From Pseudoalteromonas luteoviolacea (lineage in GTDB: Bacteria; Pseudomonadota; Gammaproteobacteria; Enterobacterales; Alteromonadaceae), in NCBI RefSeq assembly GCF_001750165.1, contig NZ_CP015411.1, positions 778,001 to 842,000 of the forward strand: a DNA stretch of 64,000 bases, given 5' to 3'. Position numbers and translations under genes: made by a program. Shown piece by piece: positions 17,773-26,688 of this stretch (positions are counted from its first letter, which is position 1; every line of letters starts with the position of its first letter). The notes beneath the pieces are model-generated. The model was not told where the DNA came from, searched no databases, and saw only the letters and a list, made by a program, of their open reading frames with translations.

Positions 17773-18648
17773 ATGAAAGCAGTTATCCCTGTTGCGGGTC
17801 TGGGTACTCGCATGTTGCCAGCAACAAAAGCAATCCCAAAGGAAATGTTACCGGTTGTAGATAAACCGCTTATCCAATACATCGTAAAGGAGTGCGTATC
17901 TGCTGGTGTGAAAGAAATTGTTTTGGTAACTCACTCTTCAAAGAATGCAATTGAAAACCACTTTGACACAAGCTTTGAGTTAGAAGCTACGCTAGAAAAG
18001 CGAGTGAAGAGAAAACTATTAGATGAAATCCGCTCTATTTGTCCAGAAGACGTGACAATAATGCATGTTAGGCAGGGCGAAGCCAAGGGTCTTGGTCATG
18101 CAGTCTTGTGCGCGAAGCCAATAGTCGGAGATGATAACTTTATTGTTGTACTTCCTGATGTTATTTTGGATGAGTACAGCGCGGATCAACGCAGCGAAAA
18201 CTTAGCTGCAATGGTTAAACGCTTCCAAGAAAATGGTAATAGCCAAATCATGCTGGAGCCAGTGCCGTATGAAGATGTCAGCAAATATGGTATTGCTGAT
18301 ATCAACGGTGTTGATTTGTTACCAGGGCAAAGTACAGCGATAAAGTCTATGGTTGAGAAGCCTAATCAGGATGAGTCGCCATCAAACTTAGCCGTTGTTG
18401 GTCGTTATGTACTGCCTAGTAAAATTTGGACTCTTTTGGAAAGGACACCTGTCGGTGCTGGCAGTGAGATACAACTAACAGATGCCATAGATATGCTAAT
18501 GGAGACAGAAGTAGTAGAAGCATTTCACATGAGTGGCGTATCTCATGATTGTGGAGATAAACTAGGTTATTTAAAAGCTATCGTTCAGTATGCAATGAAA
18601 GATGAGACGCTTGGAAACGAATTTACTCAGTATATCAAATCTTTATAA
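17773..18648 (+). CDS. galU: UTP-glucose-1-phosphate uridylyltransferase
   Basis: A 291-residue enzyme making UDP-glucose from UTP and glucose 1-phosphate for LPS, capsule and trehalose pathways. Nucleotidyltransferase motifs: 'MKAVIPVAGLGTRMLPATKA', 'IPKEMLPVVDKPLIQYIV', 'GLGHAVLCAKP', 'VLPDVILDE' and 'GAGSEIQLTDAID'. Length and start match the family. A -10-like TATAAT lies at 17751-17756. It is monocistronic. Confidence 0.96.
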   Translation: MKAVIPVAGLGTRMLPATKAIPKEMLPVVDKPLIQYIVKECVSAGVKEIVLVTHSSKNAIENHFDTSFELEATLEKRVKRKLLDEIRSICPEDVTIMHVRQGEAKGLGHAVLCAKPIVGDDNFIVVLPDVILDEYSADQRSENLAAMVKRFQENGNSQIMLEPVPYEDVSKYGIADINGVDLLPGQSTAIKSMVEKPNQDESPSNLAVVGRYVLPSKIWTLLERTPVGAGSEIQLTDAIDMLMETEVVEAFHMSGVSHDCGDKLGYLKAIVQYAMKDETLGNEFTQYIKSL

Positions 18649-18664
18649 AGTTTAATTTAAGTAG

Positions 18665-18685
18665 GCAGATCCTCAATGGATCTGC
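18665..18685. terminator. Hairpin between galU and the recombinase-like gene
   Basis: GCAGATCC (18665-18672) and GGATCTGC (18678-18685) form a perfect 8-bp stem with loop TCAAT. It lies between two convergent genes. There is no U tract, so the terminator role is inferred from position. Confidence 0.5.
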
Positions 18686-18698
18686 TGAGTATCACTGC

Positions 18699-19376
18699 TT
18701 AATGGCGCTCTACAAATCTTTGCCACGTTACATTATTATTTATAACCCTGATTGGCTTTACGACTCGAACTAACAAGCTCATATCAGGTGCTTCAACTAT
18801 ACACCCACTTTCTTTCAAGCCAAGTAAGTAACTCATTGCAGACCGATTCCCCAGTTGAATTGCCGAGATGTATATTTGTTGTTCGAAGTTTAATCTCAAA
18901 CTGCTAATTGCTGTTTTTAGGCCTTGTTGATCAATATTAGGTAGGCCACATTTTTGTAAGTAACCTAATCGCTCACCTTCTCCTGAGAACCATATTCGTA
19001 CTTTTTCACTGTAGCGATTCGATTTAGAGGGGAGATCAAATAGCAGACGGTTATGGCCTGAGTCTTTTACAAATTGAATATATTGCTCTAACCCAGCATG
19101 CCAAAGTGCATTGTGGATTGGTACGACTCTAGGCTGAATTTTCCCATGGGTATGGAAGCTAAAAGCATGAACCGAATCAACCTTTGTGATGTCATTTAAA
19201 GTTAAATTACCTAACTCATCACTGTATGCACCAGTGTAATATGCCAATATTGGCAGCCAAAAATGCCAGTGTTTGGGCTGCTCTCGTTTTAGCTTTTCGT
19301 CACCGTAAATGTAGCCATTAAATAGGCTATATAGTTCCATATGGGTAAAGGCGCGCCTACCAAATTGAGATTTCAT
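18699..19376 (-). CDS. Tyrosine-recombinase-like protein lacking the first catalytic arginine
   Basis: A 225-residue protein. 'HWHFWLPILAYYTGAYSDELGNLTLNDI' (key part 'TGAYSDELGNL') aligns by eye with the recombinase segment usually written TG-x-R-x-x-E-x-x-x-L, but Tyr occupies the Arg position. 'HTHGKIQPRVVPIHNAL' resembles the following beta-hairpin with its K/R-VP-hydrophobic stretch. No clear H-x-L-R or catalytic Tyr motif follows; instead there is 'LKTAISSLRLNFEQQ'. So it is a degenerate or domesticated integrase-catalytic-domain protein without an N-terminal core-binding domain. It could be an inactive regulator or a remnant. It faces galU and precedes a ribbon-helix-helix gene on the same strand. 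Confidence 0.55.
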   Translation of the reverse strand: MKSQFGRRAFTHMELYSLFNGYIYGDEKLKREQPKHWHFWLPILAYYTGAYSDELGNLTLNDITKVDSVHAFSFHTHGKIQPRVVPIHNALWHAGLEQYIQFVKDSGHNRLLFDLPSKSNRYSEKVRIWFSGEGERLGYLQKCGLPNIDQQGLKTAISSLRLNFEQQIYISAIQLGNRSAMSYLLGLKESGCIVEAPDMSLLVRVVKPIRVINNNVTWQRFVERH

Positions 19377-19445
19377 GGCTAAAGTGCTTAAAGGGTAAAA
19401 TATTTGGTAGACAAGTCTATAGTCTTTACTTGCAATGTGAAAGGG

Positions 19446-19490
19446 TTACAAAAATTTTTTGTAAAGCCTTTTGTAGTAATTGGTTACTAC
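19446..19490. promoter_or_regulatory. Two adjacent palindromes upstream of the recombinase-like gene
   Basis: TTACAAAAA/TTTTTGTAA (19446-19464) and GTAGTAA-TTGG-TTACTAC (19473-19490) lie in the 127-nt gap between the two minus-strand genes. They could be operator sites or transcript hairpins. There is no U run. Confidence 0.35.
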
Positions 19491-19503
19491 CACTTTTAGT
19501 TAT

Positions 19504-19770
19504 TCAGGCAGTAAAATGCTGCAAATAAGTAAGGCAAGAGATCCTTAGTAGAGATGCAAGGTTATTAACGTGGCCATGTTTTTCAATAGACTCTTGGTAG
19601 AGAGTCGAAATAAAGTGAGCCAAACTGATTTGCTCTCGGTCCGCTATTTCTTCAAGTATTTGCCAAACTTTGTTTTCCAACGCCAAGCTCGTGACGACGC
19701 CTTGTACGCGAATCGACTTTTTAGTGACTTGGTATAATTCCGGTGTTTGAGATGCGTATAGTTCGCACAT
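19504..19770 (-). CDS. Ribbon-helix-helix domain protein
   Basis: An 88-residue protein. Residues 17-85 fit the RHH_4 family: a beta-strand 'KKSIRVQGVVTSLALE', helix 'KVWQILEEIADREQIS', then 'LAHFISTLYQE' and a C-terminal 'NLASLLRISCLTYLQ'. Such small dimeric proteins usually bind DNA. Its ATG lies only 13 nt from the oppositely oriented gloA start, so its own promoter must lie in or beyond gloA, and the gloA promoter lies inside this gene. A regulatory link with gloA is plausible but unproven. Confidence 0.7.
   Translation of the reverse strand: MCELYASQTPELYQVTKKSIRVQGVVTSLALENKVWQILEEIADREQISLAHFISTLYQESIEKHGHVNNLASLLRISCLTYLQHFTA
19730..19738 (+). promoter_or_regulatory. Extended -10 promoter for gloA inside the RHH gene
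   Basis: TGGTATAAT (19730-19738) is a perfect extended -10, about 45 nt before the gloA start, located within the opposite-strand RHH coding region. Confidence 0.5.
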
Positions 19771-19783
19771 ATAGGAGGCTCCA

Positions 19784-20179
19784 TTGGCTAAGCTGATACA
19801 TTCAATGATCCGAGTACAAGACCTGAAACGTTCTATCCAATTCTATCACGAAGTGTTTGGATTAGAGGTCGTTAGGCGTATTGAGTTTGAGGGCTTTTCT
19901 CTAACTTATTTAGCTAATCAAGAAAGTGACTTTGAACTAGAGCTGACCTATAACTTTGATAGAGTTGAACGCTATCATTTAGGTGACGGTTATGGTCATT
20001 TAGCCTTTAGCACCTATGGAATTAAAGAAATATGGGAAAAAGCACGGCTGAAAGGTTATACACCAGCCGACATTAAGACGCTGTATAAGCAGAATGACTT
20101 AGTAGCGAGGTTCTTTTTTGTATCAGATCCTGATGGTTATCAGATTGAAGTGATAGAGAGTAATGACATATTTAGTTAA
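19784..20179 (+). CDS. gloA: Lactoylglutathione lyase (glyoxalase I)
   Basis: A 131-residue metalloenzyme that isomerises the methylglyoxal-glutathione hemithioacetal to lactoylglutathione. Two beta-alpha-beta-beta-beta units carry the metal ligands: His in 'LIHSMIRVQDL', Glu in 'ELELTYN', His in 'YGHLAFS' and Glu in 'GYQIEVIE'. The start is TTG at 19784, supported by AGGAGG 5 nt upstream (19773-19778). It converges on recG, whose stop overlaps its end by 4 nt. Confidence 0.93.
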   Translation: MAKLIHSMIRVQDLKRSIQFYHEVFGLEVVRRIEFEGFSLTYLANQESDFELELTYNFDRVERYHLGDGYGHLAFSTYGIKEIWEKARLKGYTPADIKTLYKQNDLVARFFFVSDPDGYQIEVIESNDIFS

Positions 20180-22260
20180 GCCATAGCGAATTCACTTCTA
20201 TTTCCCATCCAACGAATAATCAGCGGATCCACGCACGCTTGGTGCTGATTTAATAATGAAAATGCGATACCTCGTATACTGGGGAGCATGTGCTTATCGC
20301 GTGTTAAATCAGCAATTTTTAAATCCACCAATCCAGTTTGCTTAGTACCGAGTACTTCACCAGGTCCTCTGATCTCTAAGTCTTTTTCAGCGATTATAAA
20401 ACCGTCATTACTGTCTCTGAGCACGCCAAGTCTTTTTTGTGCCGTATGGGACAGCGGTGCGTGATATAGGAGTAAGCAGTGTGATGCAATTGCGCCACGT
20501 CCAACACGTCCCCTGAGTTGGTGTAATTGAGCAAGTCCAAGACGTTCAGGGTTTTCGATTATAATTAAGCTGGCATTTGGAACGTCCACGCCGACCTCTA
20601 TTACGGTCGTGGCAACGAGTACGTGGTAATTGCCAGACTTAAAATCAGCCATTATCTGCTGCTTCTCTTGGGCTTTCATGCGGCCGTGCACGAGCGCAAC
20701 CTTTAGCTCAGGTAACAACTCGGTGAGCTGTTGCGCGGTATCTTCTGCTGCTTGGCATTGAAGTACTTCTGACTCATCAATCAATGTACACACCCAATAT
20801 ACTTGTCTATTTTGCTCAATACAGGCACTTTTAACGCGTTTAATCACTTCATCTCGGCGAGTATCAGGCACAGCTACCGTGGTAATGGGGGTCCTTCCCG
20901 GCGGCAGTTCATCGATCACCGAAGTTTCCAAGTCAGCATATGCTGTCATGGCAAGTGTTCGCGGAATAGGGGTGGCCGTCATGACCAATTGATGAGGGTA
21001 GCAATCATCAAATTTGCCCTTTTCTCTGAGCGATAGCCGCTGGTGTACGCCAAATCTATGTTGTTCATCGATAATAATGAGGGCAAGGTTAGAAAAGTTA
21101 ACCTGTTCTTGAAAGAGTGCGTGGGTACCGACGACCATTTGGGCTTGCCCTGATGCTATCTTTGCCAGAGTTTCTTTCCGTTCTTTGCCTTTGGTTTTCC
21201 CTCCAAGCCAACAGGTTTCAATGTTTAATGCTGAGAACCAGTTAGTAAAATTGAGCGCGTGTTGCTCTGATAAAATCTCTGTTGGTGCCATCAATGCAAC
21301 TTGATAGCCTTGTGAGATTGCTGTTAGAGCACTCAGTGCCGCTACTAACGTTTTACCAGAACCCACATCCCCTTGCACAAGGCGCAACATGGGCTCTGGT
21401 TTTTGTAAATCTTGTTTTATCTCACTAACAACTCTGCTTTGTGCATTGGTGGGCTTAAATGGTAATTGTGCTAAAAAGTCAGCTTCAATTGGGTTTGTTG
21501 GCGGTAATGCAACAGCTTTCACTGCTTGGCTTTTTTGTCTGAGTTTTAAGAGACTCAAGTTTTGTGCTAGCAGCTCTTCAAAAGCAAGACGTTGTTGAGC
21601 TGGGTGTTGACCTAACTCTAATTGACTCAAATCGACATCCTGCGGTGGTGTATGAAGTAGCAAAAGCGCATCTTTTAGGCTCAGTTGATTTGGTCTGAAC
21701 TGAGCTGGTAGATGATCTTCAATATCATATTTGTGCAGCAACCGCACTGCCTGCTGTGCAATGGCGCGTATGCTGAGCTGTTTGAGTCCTTCAGTGGTTG
21801 GGTAGACGGGAGTGAGCGTATCTTCGATGGCGCTAGTTTCTTGCATTGCATCTTTAATGCTATATTCTGGATGCGCCATTTCGAGGCCAACCCGACCACG
21901 ACGAGCTTCACCAAAGCAGCGCATAATTTTACCAGGTTGCATGGCATTTTTTTGTGCTGCAGAGAAGTTAAAAAAGCGCAAGGTAAGCCGACCTGTGCCG
22001 TCATTGATCTGGCACATAAGCATACGGCGTTTACCAAATGTGATATTTGACTGCTCTATCTCACCCTCTACACTGACGTGCATATGTGGCATTAATGTGG
22101 CGATAGAGTATGTCTTCGCTCTGTCTTCATATCGAAGTGGCAAGTGAAAAAGCATATCTTGAACACTTGCAATACCTAATTTAGCCAATCGTTCAGCGGC
22201 TTTAGGGCCAACACCTTTTAAGTCTGTAATTGGGTAATTAGCTAAATTAGGGCTAGACAT
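20176..22260 (-). CDS. recG: ATP-dependent DNA helicase RecG
   Basis: A 694-residue SF2 helicase that reverses stalled forks and processes branched DNA. An N-terminal wedge/OB domain (about 1-240, with 'LKGVGPKAAERL' and 'MHVSVEGEI') is followed by helicase motifs: I 'LVQGDVGSGKTLVA', Ia 'APTEILSEQH', II 'IIDEQHRFG', III 'MTATPIPRTLAMT', V 'TTVIEVGVDVPNA' and VI 'QLRGRVGRG'. DEQH is the RecG variant of the DEAD box. It lies 8 nt downstream of trmH and is probably cotranscribed with it. Confidence 0.96.
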   Translation of the reverse strand: MSSPNLANYPITDLKGVGPKAAERLAKLGIASVQDMLFHLPLRYEDRAKTYSIATLMPHMHVSVEGEIEQSNITFGKRRMLMCQINDGTGRLTLRFFNFSAAQKNAMQPGKIMRCFGEARRGRVGLEMAHPEYSIKDAMQETSAIEDTLTPVYPTTEGLKQLSIRAIAQQAVRLLHKYDIEDHLPAQFRPNQLSLKDALLLLHTPPQDVDLSQLELGQHPAQQRLAFEELLAQNLSLLKLRQKSQAVKAVALPPTNPIEADFLAQLPFKPTNAQSRVVSEIKQDLQKPEPMLRLVQGDVGSGKTLVAALSALTAISQGYQVALMAPTEILSEQHALNFTNWFSALNIETCWLGGKTKGKERKETLAKIASGQAQMVVGTHALFQEQVNFSNLALIIIDEQHRFGVHQRLSLREKGKFDDCYPHQLVMTATPIPRTLAMTAYADLETSVIDELPPGRTPITTVAVPDTRRDEVIKRVKSACIEQNRQVYWVCTLIDESEVLQCQAAEDTAQQLTELLPELKVALVHGRMKAQEKQQIMADFKSGNYHVLVATTVIEVGVDVPNASLIIIENPERLGLAQLHQLRGRVGRGAIASHCLLLYHAPLSHTAQKRLGVLRDSNDGFIIAEKDLEIRGPGEVLGTKQTGLVDLKIADLTRDKHMLPSIRGIAFSLLNQHQACVDPLIIRWMGNRSEFAMA

Positions 22261-22268
22261 AAATATCC

Positions 22269-22967
22269 TTACTTTTTACTAAATTTCAACGTATTCCAGA
22301 ACGTTTCGTCAGCAATGATCTCACCTTCTTCATCAAGTTCAGGGTAAGGGAGGCCTTTTTCATTGCATCGATTGGCGATAATTGGGTGGCACCCTTCAAA
22401 CAGCAGTGTGTGTTTTACTTTGGGATCTAACATATCTTTGCGCTGATACATGCCTGCATCTTCTCTTTGCCTTTGTGCCTCATAAAGAATGAGTGCAGCG
22501 GCAACCGATACATTCAAAGATTGCACCATGCCTGCCATGGGAATAACGATATGTTGATCTGCATGTTCAAGCGCTCTATCAGAAATACCCAAGCGTTCTT
22601 GGCCAACTATCACCGCTGTTGGTTTGGTGTAATCGATTTCTCTAAAGTCAACGGCAGTATCACTCAAATTTGTAGCAAGCAATTGGATCCCAGGGTTTTG
22701 TTTACGAATTTTTGCAACTGCTTGGTCGATATCATCATGCATTTGAGTATCAACCCAGTTTTTACTACCACCAGAGGTGTTATTGGTTAAGCGTCTTTGA
22801 TCTTGAGGCCAAACAGCATGAACATAGTGACAGCCCACGGCATCAGCTGTTCTAACGATTGCAGATAAATTATGGTGTTTGTGGACTTCATCGAGGCACA
22901 CAGTCAAATCCGTTTGGCGTTGTTCCAATATTCGTTTTACGCGCTGAAAGCGATTTTCTTTCATCAA
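22269..22967 (-). CDS. trmH: tRNA (guanosine-18-2'-O)-methyltransferase TrmH
   Basis: A 232-residue SPOUT-class enzyme methylating the ribose of G18 in the D-loop. Knot motifs: 'HNLSAIVRTADAVGCHYVHA' (catalytic Arg in 'IVRTADA'), 'AVIVGQERLGIS' and 'IPMAGMVQSLNVSVAAALIL'. Length matches E. coli TrmH. A second ATG is one codon downstream. Upstream of recG as in E. coli, though spoT is not contiguous here. Confidence 0.95.
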   Translation of the reverse strand: MMKENRFQRVKRILEQRQTDLTVCLDEVHKHHNLSAIVRTADAVGCHYVHAVWPQDQRRLTNNTSGGSKNWVDTQMHDDIDQAVAKIRKQNPGIQLLATNLSDTAVDFREIDYTKPTAVIVGQERLGISDRALEHADQHIVIPMAGMVQSLNVSVAAALILYEAQRQREDAGMYQRKDMLDPKVKHTLLFEGCHPIIANRCNEKGLPYPELDEEGEIIADETFWNTLKFSKK

Positions 22968-23058
22968 GGACTGCTCTTAAATACAATATTACGTCGTATT
23001 GTATCAAAATTATTACTGTATAAGTACACACCTATTTGAGTTGATCTGTTAGGCTTTT

Positions 23059-23517
23059 TTATGGTTGGATTTCTCTCATTATCGGTGCTTGCAGAGAAAT
23101 CAGCGTCTCGGTTGATTGAATGGCTTCAATAGACTGTATTTTGTTAACAAGCACATCATGTAAATGGTCCATTGAGCTGCTCAATACTTTGATAAATATG
23201 CTGTAATTTCCCGTTGTATAATAAGCCTCTACGACCTCCTCAAACGTTTTTAATTGAGCAATTGTATCTTGATAATCTCTTGCATGTTTGAGATTTATAC
23301 CAATGAAACAACACACGTCATAACCAAGCTTTTTAGTATTAATACATACTTTAGTTCCTTCAATGATCCCTGCTTGCTTCATTTTTTCAACTCTGACATG
23401 AATTGTGCCAGCGCTCACTGAGAAACGTTTGGCTAATTCAGCATAAGGTGTTCTTGCATCATTCATAAGTGCGTGCAAGATGGATTTATCGAGATTATCG
23501 ATTTGATAATTTTCCAT
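23059..23517 (-). CDS. asnC: Lrp/AsnC-family regulator AsnC
   Basis: A 152-residue regulator with an N-terminal HTH ('LDKSILHALMNDARTPYAEL', 'VSAGTIHVRVEKMK') and a C-terminal RAM/ligand-binding domain with 'GYDVCCFIGINLKHA' and 'TGNYSIFIKV'. AsnC activates asnA when asparagine is scarce. Divergent placement directly opposite asnA, as in E. coli, supports the name over other Lrp paralogues. Confidence 0.92.
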   Translation of the reverse strand: MENYQIDNLDKSILHALMNDARTPYAELAKRFSVSAGTIHVRVEKMKQAGIIEGTKVCINTKKLGYDVCCFIGINLKHARDYQDTIAQLKTFEEVVEAYYTTGNYSIFIKVLSSSMDHLHDVLVNKIQSIEAIQSTETLISLQAPIMREIQP

Positions 23518-23695
23518 GCTTATTTTTACCTAAAATTATTGTTTCCATAAATATAACCTTGATTTTTTATTGATTGAAGTTGTTATTGGGTATTTTTGCT
23601 TTTGAATGTTGAATTTTTTTCGAAATTTGTTGACGATGGATATATCAAGTAATTAATACACAATAAATCATCGACAGTTTGGAATGGGGAGCAAC

Positions 23696-24691
23696 ATGAA
23701 ATCACAATACTTAAAAACACAACATCAAATCGCACGCGTTAAAAGCGTTTTCTCAGCGCAGCTAACGGAGCAGCTAGGCTTAGTCGAAGTGCAAGCGCCT
23801 ATACTTGCCAAGGTGGGTGATGGTATTCAAGACAACTTGAGTGGCACGGAAAAAGCAGTATCGGTTAAAGTTAAGACATTAGCTGATAGTGAATTTGAAG
23901 TTGTCCACTCTTTAGCGAAGTGGAAGCGTAAAACGTTGGGAGATTATGGTTTTGAGGTGGGTGAGGGGTTATACACTCACATGAAAGCACTGCGCCCAGA
24001 TGAGGACCGTTTATCGCCTATTCACTCAGTTTTTGTTGATCAATGGGATTGGGAAAAAGTGATTTGCGCAGATACACAGAGAAGTCTTGAAACGCTTAAA
24101 GAAACAGTACAAACCTTATATAGATGCATTAAGCACACAGAGCGAGTAATTTTACAAGAATATGATATTGAATCATTTTTACCTGAGCGCATCACTTTTG
24201 TTCATGCTGAAGAACTGCGCGCAATGTATCCAGATTTTACTGCAAAACAGCGTGAAAAGGCGATTGCACAAGAGTATGGTGCAGTATTTTTAATTGGTAT
24301 TGGTGGTGAGTTGGCGGATGGCAAGATCCACGATGTACGTGCGCCTGATTACGATGACTGGTCGACTGCTACGTGTAACAAGTATCAAGGTTTAAACGGA
24401 GATATCATTGTTTGGAACCCAGCTTTAGAGGATGCGTTTGAGATTTCATCAATGGGGATCCGAGTATCTCCTGAATCTCTGGCACATCAACTGCAAATAA
24501 GTGATGCGCAAGAGAGACTTGAATTTGATTGGCATAAAGCGTTGTTGGCAGGTGAGTTACCTCAGACCATCGGCGGTGGTATAGGTCAATCTCGTTTAGT
24601 GATGCTGTTATTGCAAAAGCAGCACATTGCGCAAGTTCAAGTGGGTGTATGGCCAGAAGCGCTTAAGCAAGATATTGAAGGCGTACTTTAA
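23696..24691 (+). CDS. asnA: Aspartate-ammonia ligase (asparagine synthetase A)
   Basis: A 331-residue ammonia-dependent enzyme converting aspartate, ATP and NH3 to asparagine. It is related to class II aminoacyl-tRNA synthetases: 'LGLVEVQAPILAKVGDGIQDN' (split 'VGDGIQDNLSG'), 'FEVVHSLAKWKR', 'MKALRPDEDRLSP', 'DYDDWSTAT' and 'PQTIGGGIGQSRL'. The start is the ATG at 23696 with GGGGAG 5 nt upstream, matching the 330-residue E. coli enzyme. The 178-nt gap to asnC should hold the shared regulatory region; no site was resolved by eye. Confidence 0.96.
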   Translation: MKSQYLKTQHQIARVKSVFSAQLTEQLGLVEVQAPILAKVGDGIQDNLSGTEKAVSVKVKTLADSEFEVVHSLAKWKRKTLGDYGFEVGEGLYTHMKALRPDEDRLSPIHSVFVDQWDWEKVICADTQRSLETLKETVQTLYRCIKHTERVILQEYDIESFLPERITFVHAEELRAMYPDFTAKQREKAIAQEYGAVFLIGIGGELADGKIHDVRAPDYDDWSTATCNKYQGLNGDIIVWNPALEDAFEISSMGIRVSPESLAHQLQISDAQERLEFDWHKALLAGELPQTIGGGIGQSRLVMLLLQKQHIAQVQVGVWPEALKQDIEGVL

Positions 24692-24699
24692 TTGATTCA

Positions 24700-24718
24700 A
24701 GAGGGGAGGTTCCCCTCT
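24700..24718. terminator. Terminator between asnA and the DUF342 gene
   Basis: AGAGGGG (24700-24706) and CCCCTCT (24712-24718) form a 7-bp stem followed by AAATTTT on the plus strand. It overlaps the stop of the convergent gene. Confidence 0.7.
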
Positions 24719-26327
24719 AAATTTTAAATTCTATTTCTATTTGCCCATCTGCCAATTTTGCTGTGCAAGGTGGGTAACTCCGGTTGGTCGTATAAGTTTT
24801 GTCAAAAATATGTATCTCTACGCCTGAATGGAGTGCTGAGGTTGCTTGTAACTGTGTGCCTCCAAGTAACTCATGCAAAGTATGGTCTAATTCGCTGAGT
24901 TTATTTTCGAGTGCTTCAGCTTGTTGGCAATAATGTGTTTGTGTGGCACTGATCTTTGCCATCAACGTTTTCTTTCTTTCAACATCTTTAAGCTGATCTG
25001 CTTTTTCTACCGCTTTTTGTAAGTTTTCCAATTGTTCATCTGTTTCCCCCAACTCTCTAATACATTGGTCAGTTTTGTTGGTTATTTCTACTCCAGAATT
25101 AGCAAGGAATACGGACATAGTTGCACCTGAAGGGCTGCCTATTTCACCAGCAGTAACAGATTGTGCATCAAATACGGTTCCGCCAATTAATTTACCCCGA
25201 GGATTGTCTTCTAAGCCAACGCGAACTGTTCTGAGTGCCTTGATATCACAGTGGTTTGCTTGTTTTTGAATGTAGATATTACGGGCTTCTAAATAAGTGT
25301 ACTGGCCGTGGACTATATTAATATTACCTTTGGCAATGAGTTTGCAGGTTAAACTTTGATCATTGTCGCTGTGATCAAGGTGACCAATGACGCCGCCGCG
25401 TACTTCGATACTTCCTTCGCTGATAATTTCGCCAGACTCGACTGTGCCCATAATAGTAATGTCGCCACTGGCTTTGACTTTCATGCCGGGTTCGACGTTA
25501 TGGGTGACAATCACACTGCCGCTAAATTCAATATGACCAGACTTCACATTCACATCTGCAATGGTAAATATGTCGTCGACTCGCATACCATTTTGAATAT
25601 CTGAGGGGCAGCCTGCAATGGTTGAAATTAGCTCTAGTGGATTGGTTGGTGAGATTTCAGTGCCTTCACCTGCAATCAGTTGAAACGACTCACCTGGGAC
25701 TGGTGTAATGCTATCCCCAGTTACTGTGAAACCCTCTTTGCCGGGAGTGGCGGGGCGCTGGGTAATGAGTAGTGTCCCAGGTGAGACACTTGAGAGCGCG
25801 CCAAAATCACGCATGTCTACAGTACCGTCCTCTCTTAATTTAGGCTGCTTTAAACGCTCTTTTAGTGTCAAAACATGCGATATAAGCTTGGCTGGTAGGC
25901 CATTTTCAGGAGGACGGCCTTGGGCGATAATACCTGTATGTCGGGAGCCTGGTAGTTCGTCAAATTGCTTTGCTAGCAGCTTTTCCAGTAATGCTTGTTT
26001 ATAGCCTCTGCACACACCTGATTTGATAATGATTTTTTTTGCTTGATCAAGACTGATAAGGCTACCACCTTGTGCTGTAGTTAGTGTAGCCGTAGCTTGC
26101 ATTTTATCTTCAGAAATTGAGATCTGTAATTGCGCGTGCTTTTGCTTTGCAACCAAGAGTTGCTGATCTGCGGCTTCACTTTGAAAATAGGCGGCAATAG
26201 AGTCATGATCTACTTCGCAATCGGCATAGGGAGAACATTCCAGCGCTTCGACAATAAACGCCTGACTAGGTGGTGTAGCAGTTGCAACATCCATTAAAAT
26301 TTGGCCATTTTTTGTGACTTTAAACAC
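24717..26327 (-). CDS. DUF342 (FapA-type) family protein
   Basis: A 536-residue cytoplasmic protein. An N-terminal region (1-170) is followed by a polymer-forming beta-helix (about 190-410) with repeating strands such as 'IEFSGSVIVTHNVEPGMKVK' and 'GDITIMGTVESGEIISEGS', and a C-terminal coiled coil (about 420-490). DUF342/FapA proteins occur in many bacteria, sometimes near chemotaxis or motility genes; biochemical function is not settled. It is monocistronic here. Confidence 0.8.
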   Translation of the reverse strand: MFKVTKNGQILMDVATATPPSQAFIVEALECSPYADCEVDHDSIAAYFQSEAADQQLLVAKQKHAQLQISISEDKMQATATLTTAQGGSLISLDQAKKIIIKSGVCRGYKQALLEKLLAKQFDELPGSRHTGIIAQGRPPENGLPAKLISHVLTLKERLKQPKLREDGTVDMRDFGALSSVSPGTLLITQRPATPGKEGFTVTGDSITPVPGESFQLIAGEGTEISPTNPLELISTIAGCPSDIQNGMRVDDIFTIADVNVKSGHIEFSGSVIVTHNVEPGMKVKASGDITIMGTVESGEIISEGSIEVRGGVIGHLDHSDNDQSLTCKLIAKGNINIVHGQYTYLEARNIYIQKQANHCDIKALRTVRVGLEDNPRGKLIGGTVFDAQSVTAGEIGSPSGATMSVFLANSGVEITNKTDQCIRELGETDEQLENLQKAVEKADQLKDVERKKTLMAKISATQTHYCQQAEALENKLSELDHTLHELLGGTQLQATSALHSGVEIHIFDKTYTTNRSYPPCTAKLADGQIEIEFKI

Positions 26328-26688
26328 AGACTATTCCTTATAGACCGAGCGACTCTGCAACAGAGCTCGCATTAAACCTTACCCTTTTTGTACGCTGTGG
26401 AAACAAAGCAGGTTTGCCCCAGCGGTTTCTATCCTGTTGTTAGTATGACAGCCAAAAAACAAATTAATTCCAATCCTCACTACCCTAATGCAGTGTCTTT
26501 AAATTGGCTGGCAAAGTAAGTGTTAATTTATGTTTTGTGATATCAGCTTGCTTATTTAATAGTATGTAGTCAAGCGGTTAAGATCAAAGTTGAAGAGCTA
26601 ATTTAAAGAGATTTTTACTAGATTTTGTAAAGCGCGCAATAAAATAATTTAAAAGGCCTAGAGATTAGGCCCTTTTAAATGGTGTGTA
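26328..26688. terminator. 361-nt gap with ridA terminator
   Basis: Near the right edge TTTAAAAGGCC and GGCCCTTTTAAA (26648-26680) form a strong hairpin that reads into a U-rich stretch on the minus strand, a terminator for ridA-spoT. The remaining sequence shows no gene. Confidence 0.65.

Noticed and set aside
24717..26327. Plus-strand open frames within the DUF342 gene
   Set aside because: They lie antisense to a conserved gene and have no ribosome binding sites or recognisable protein features.
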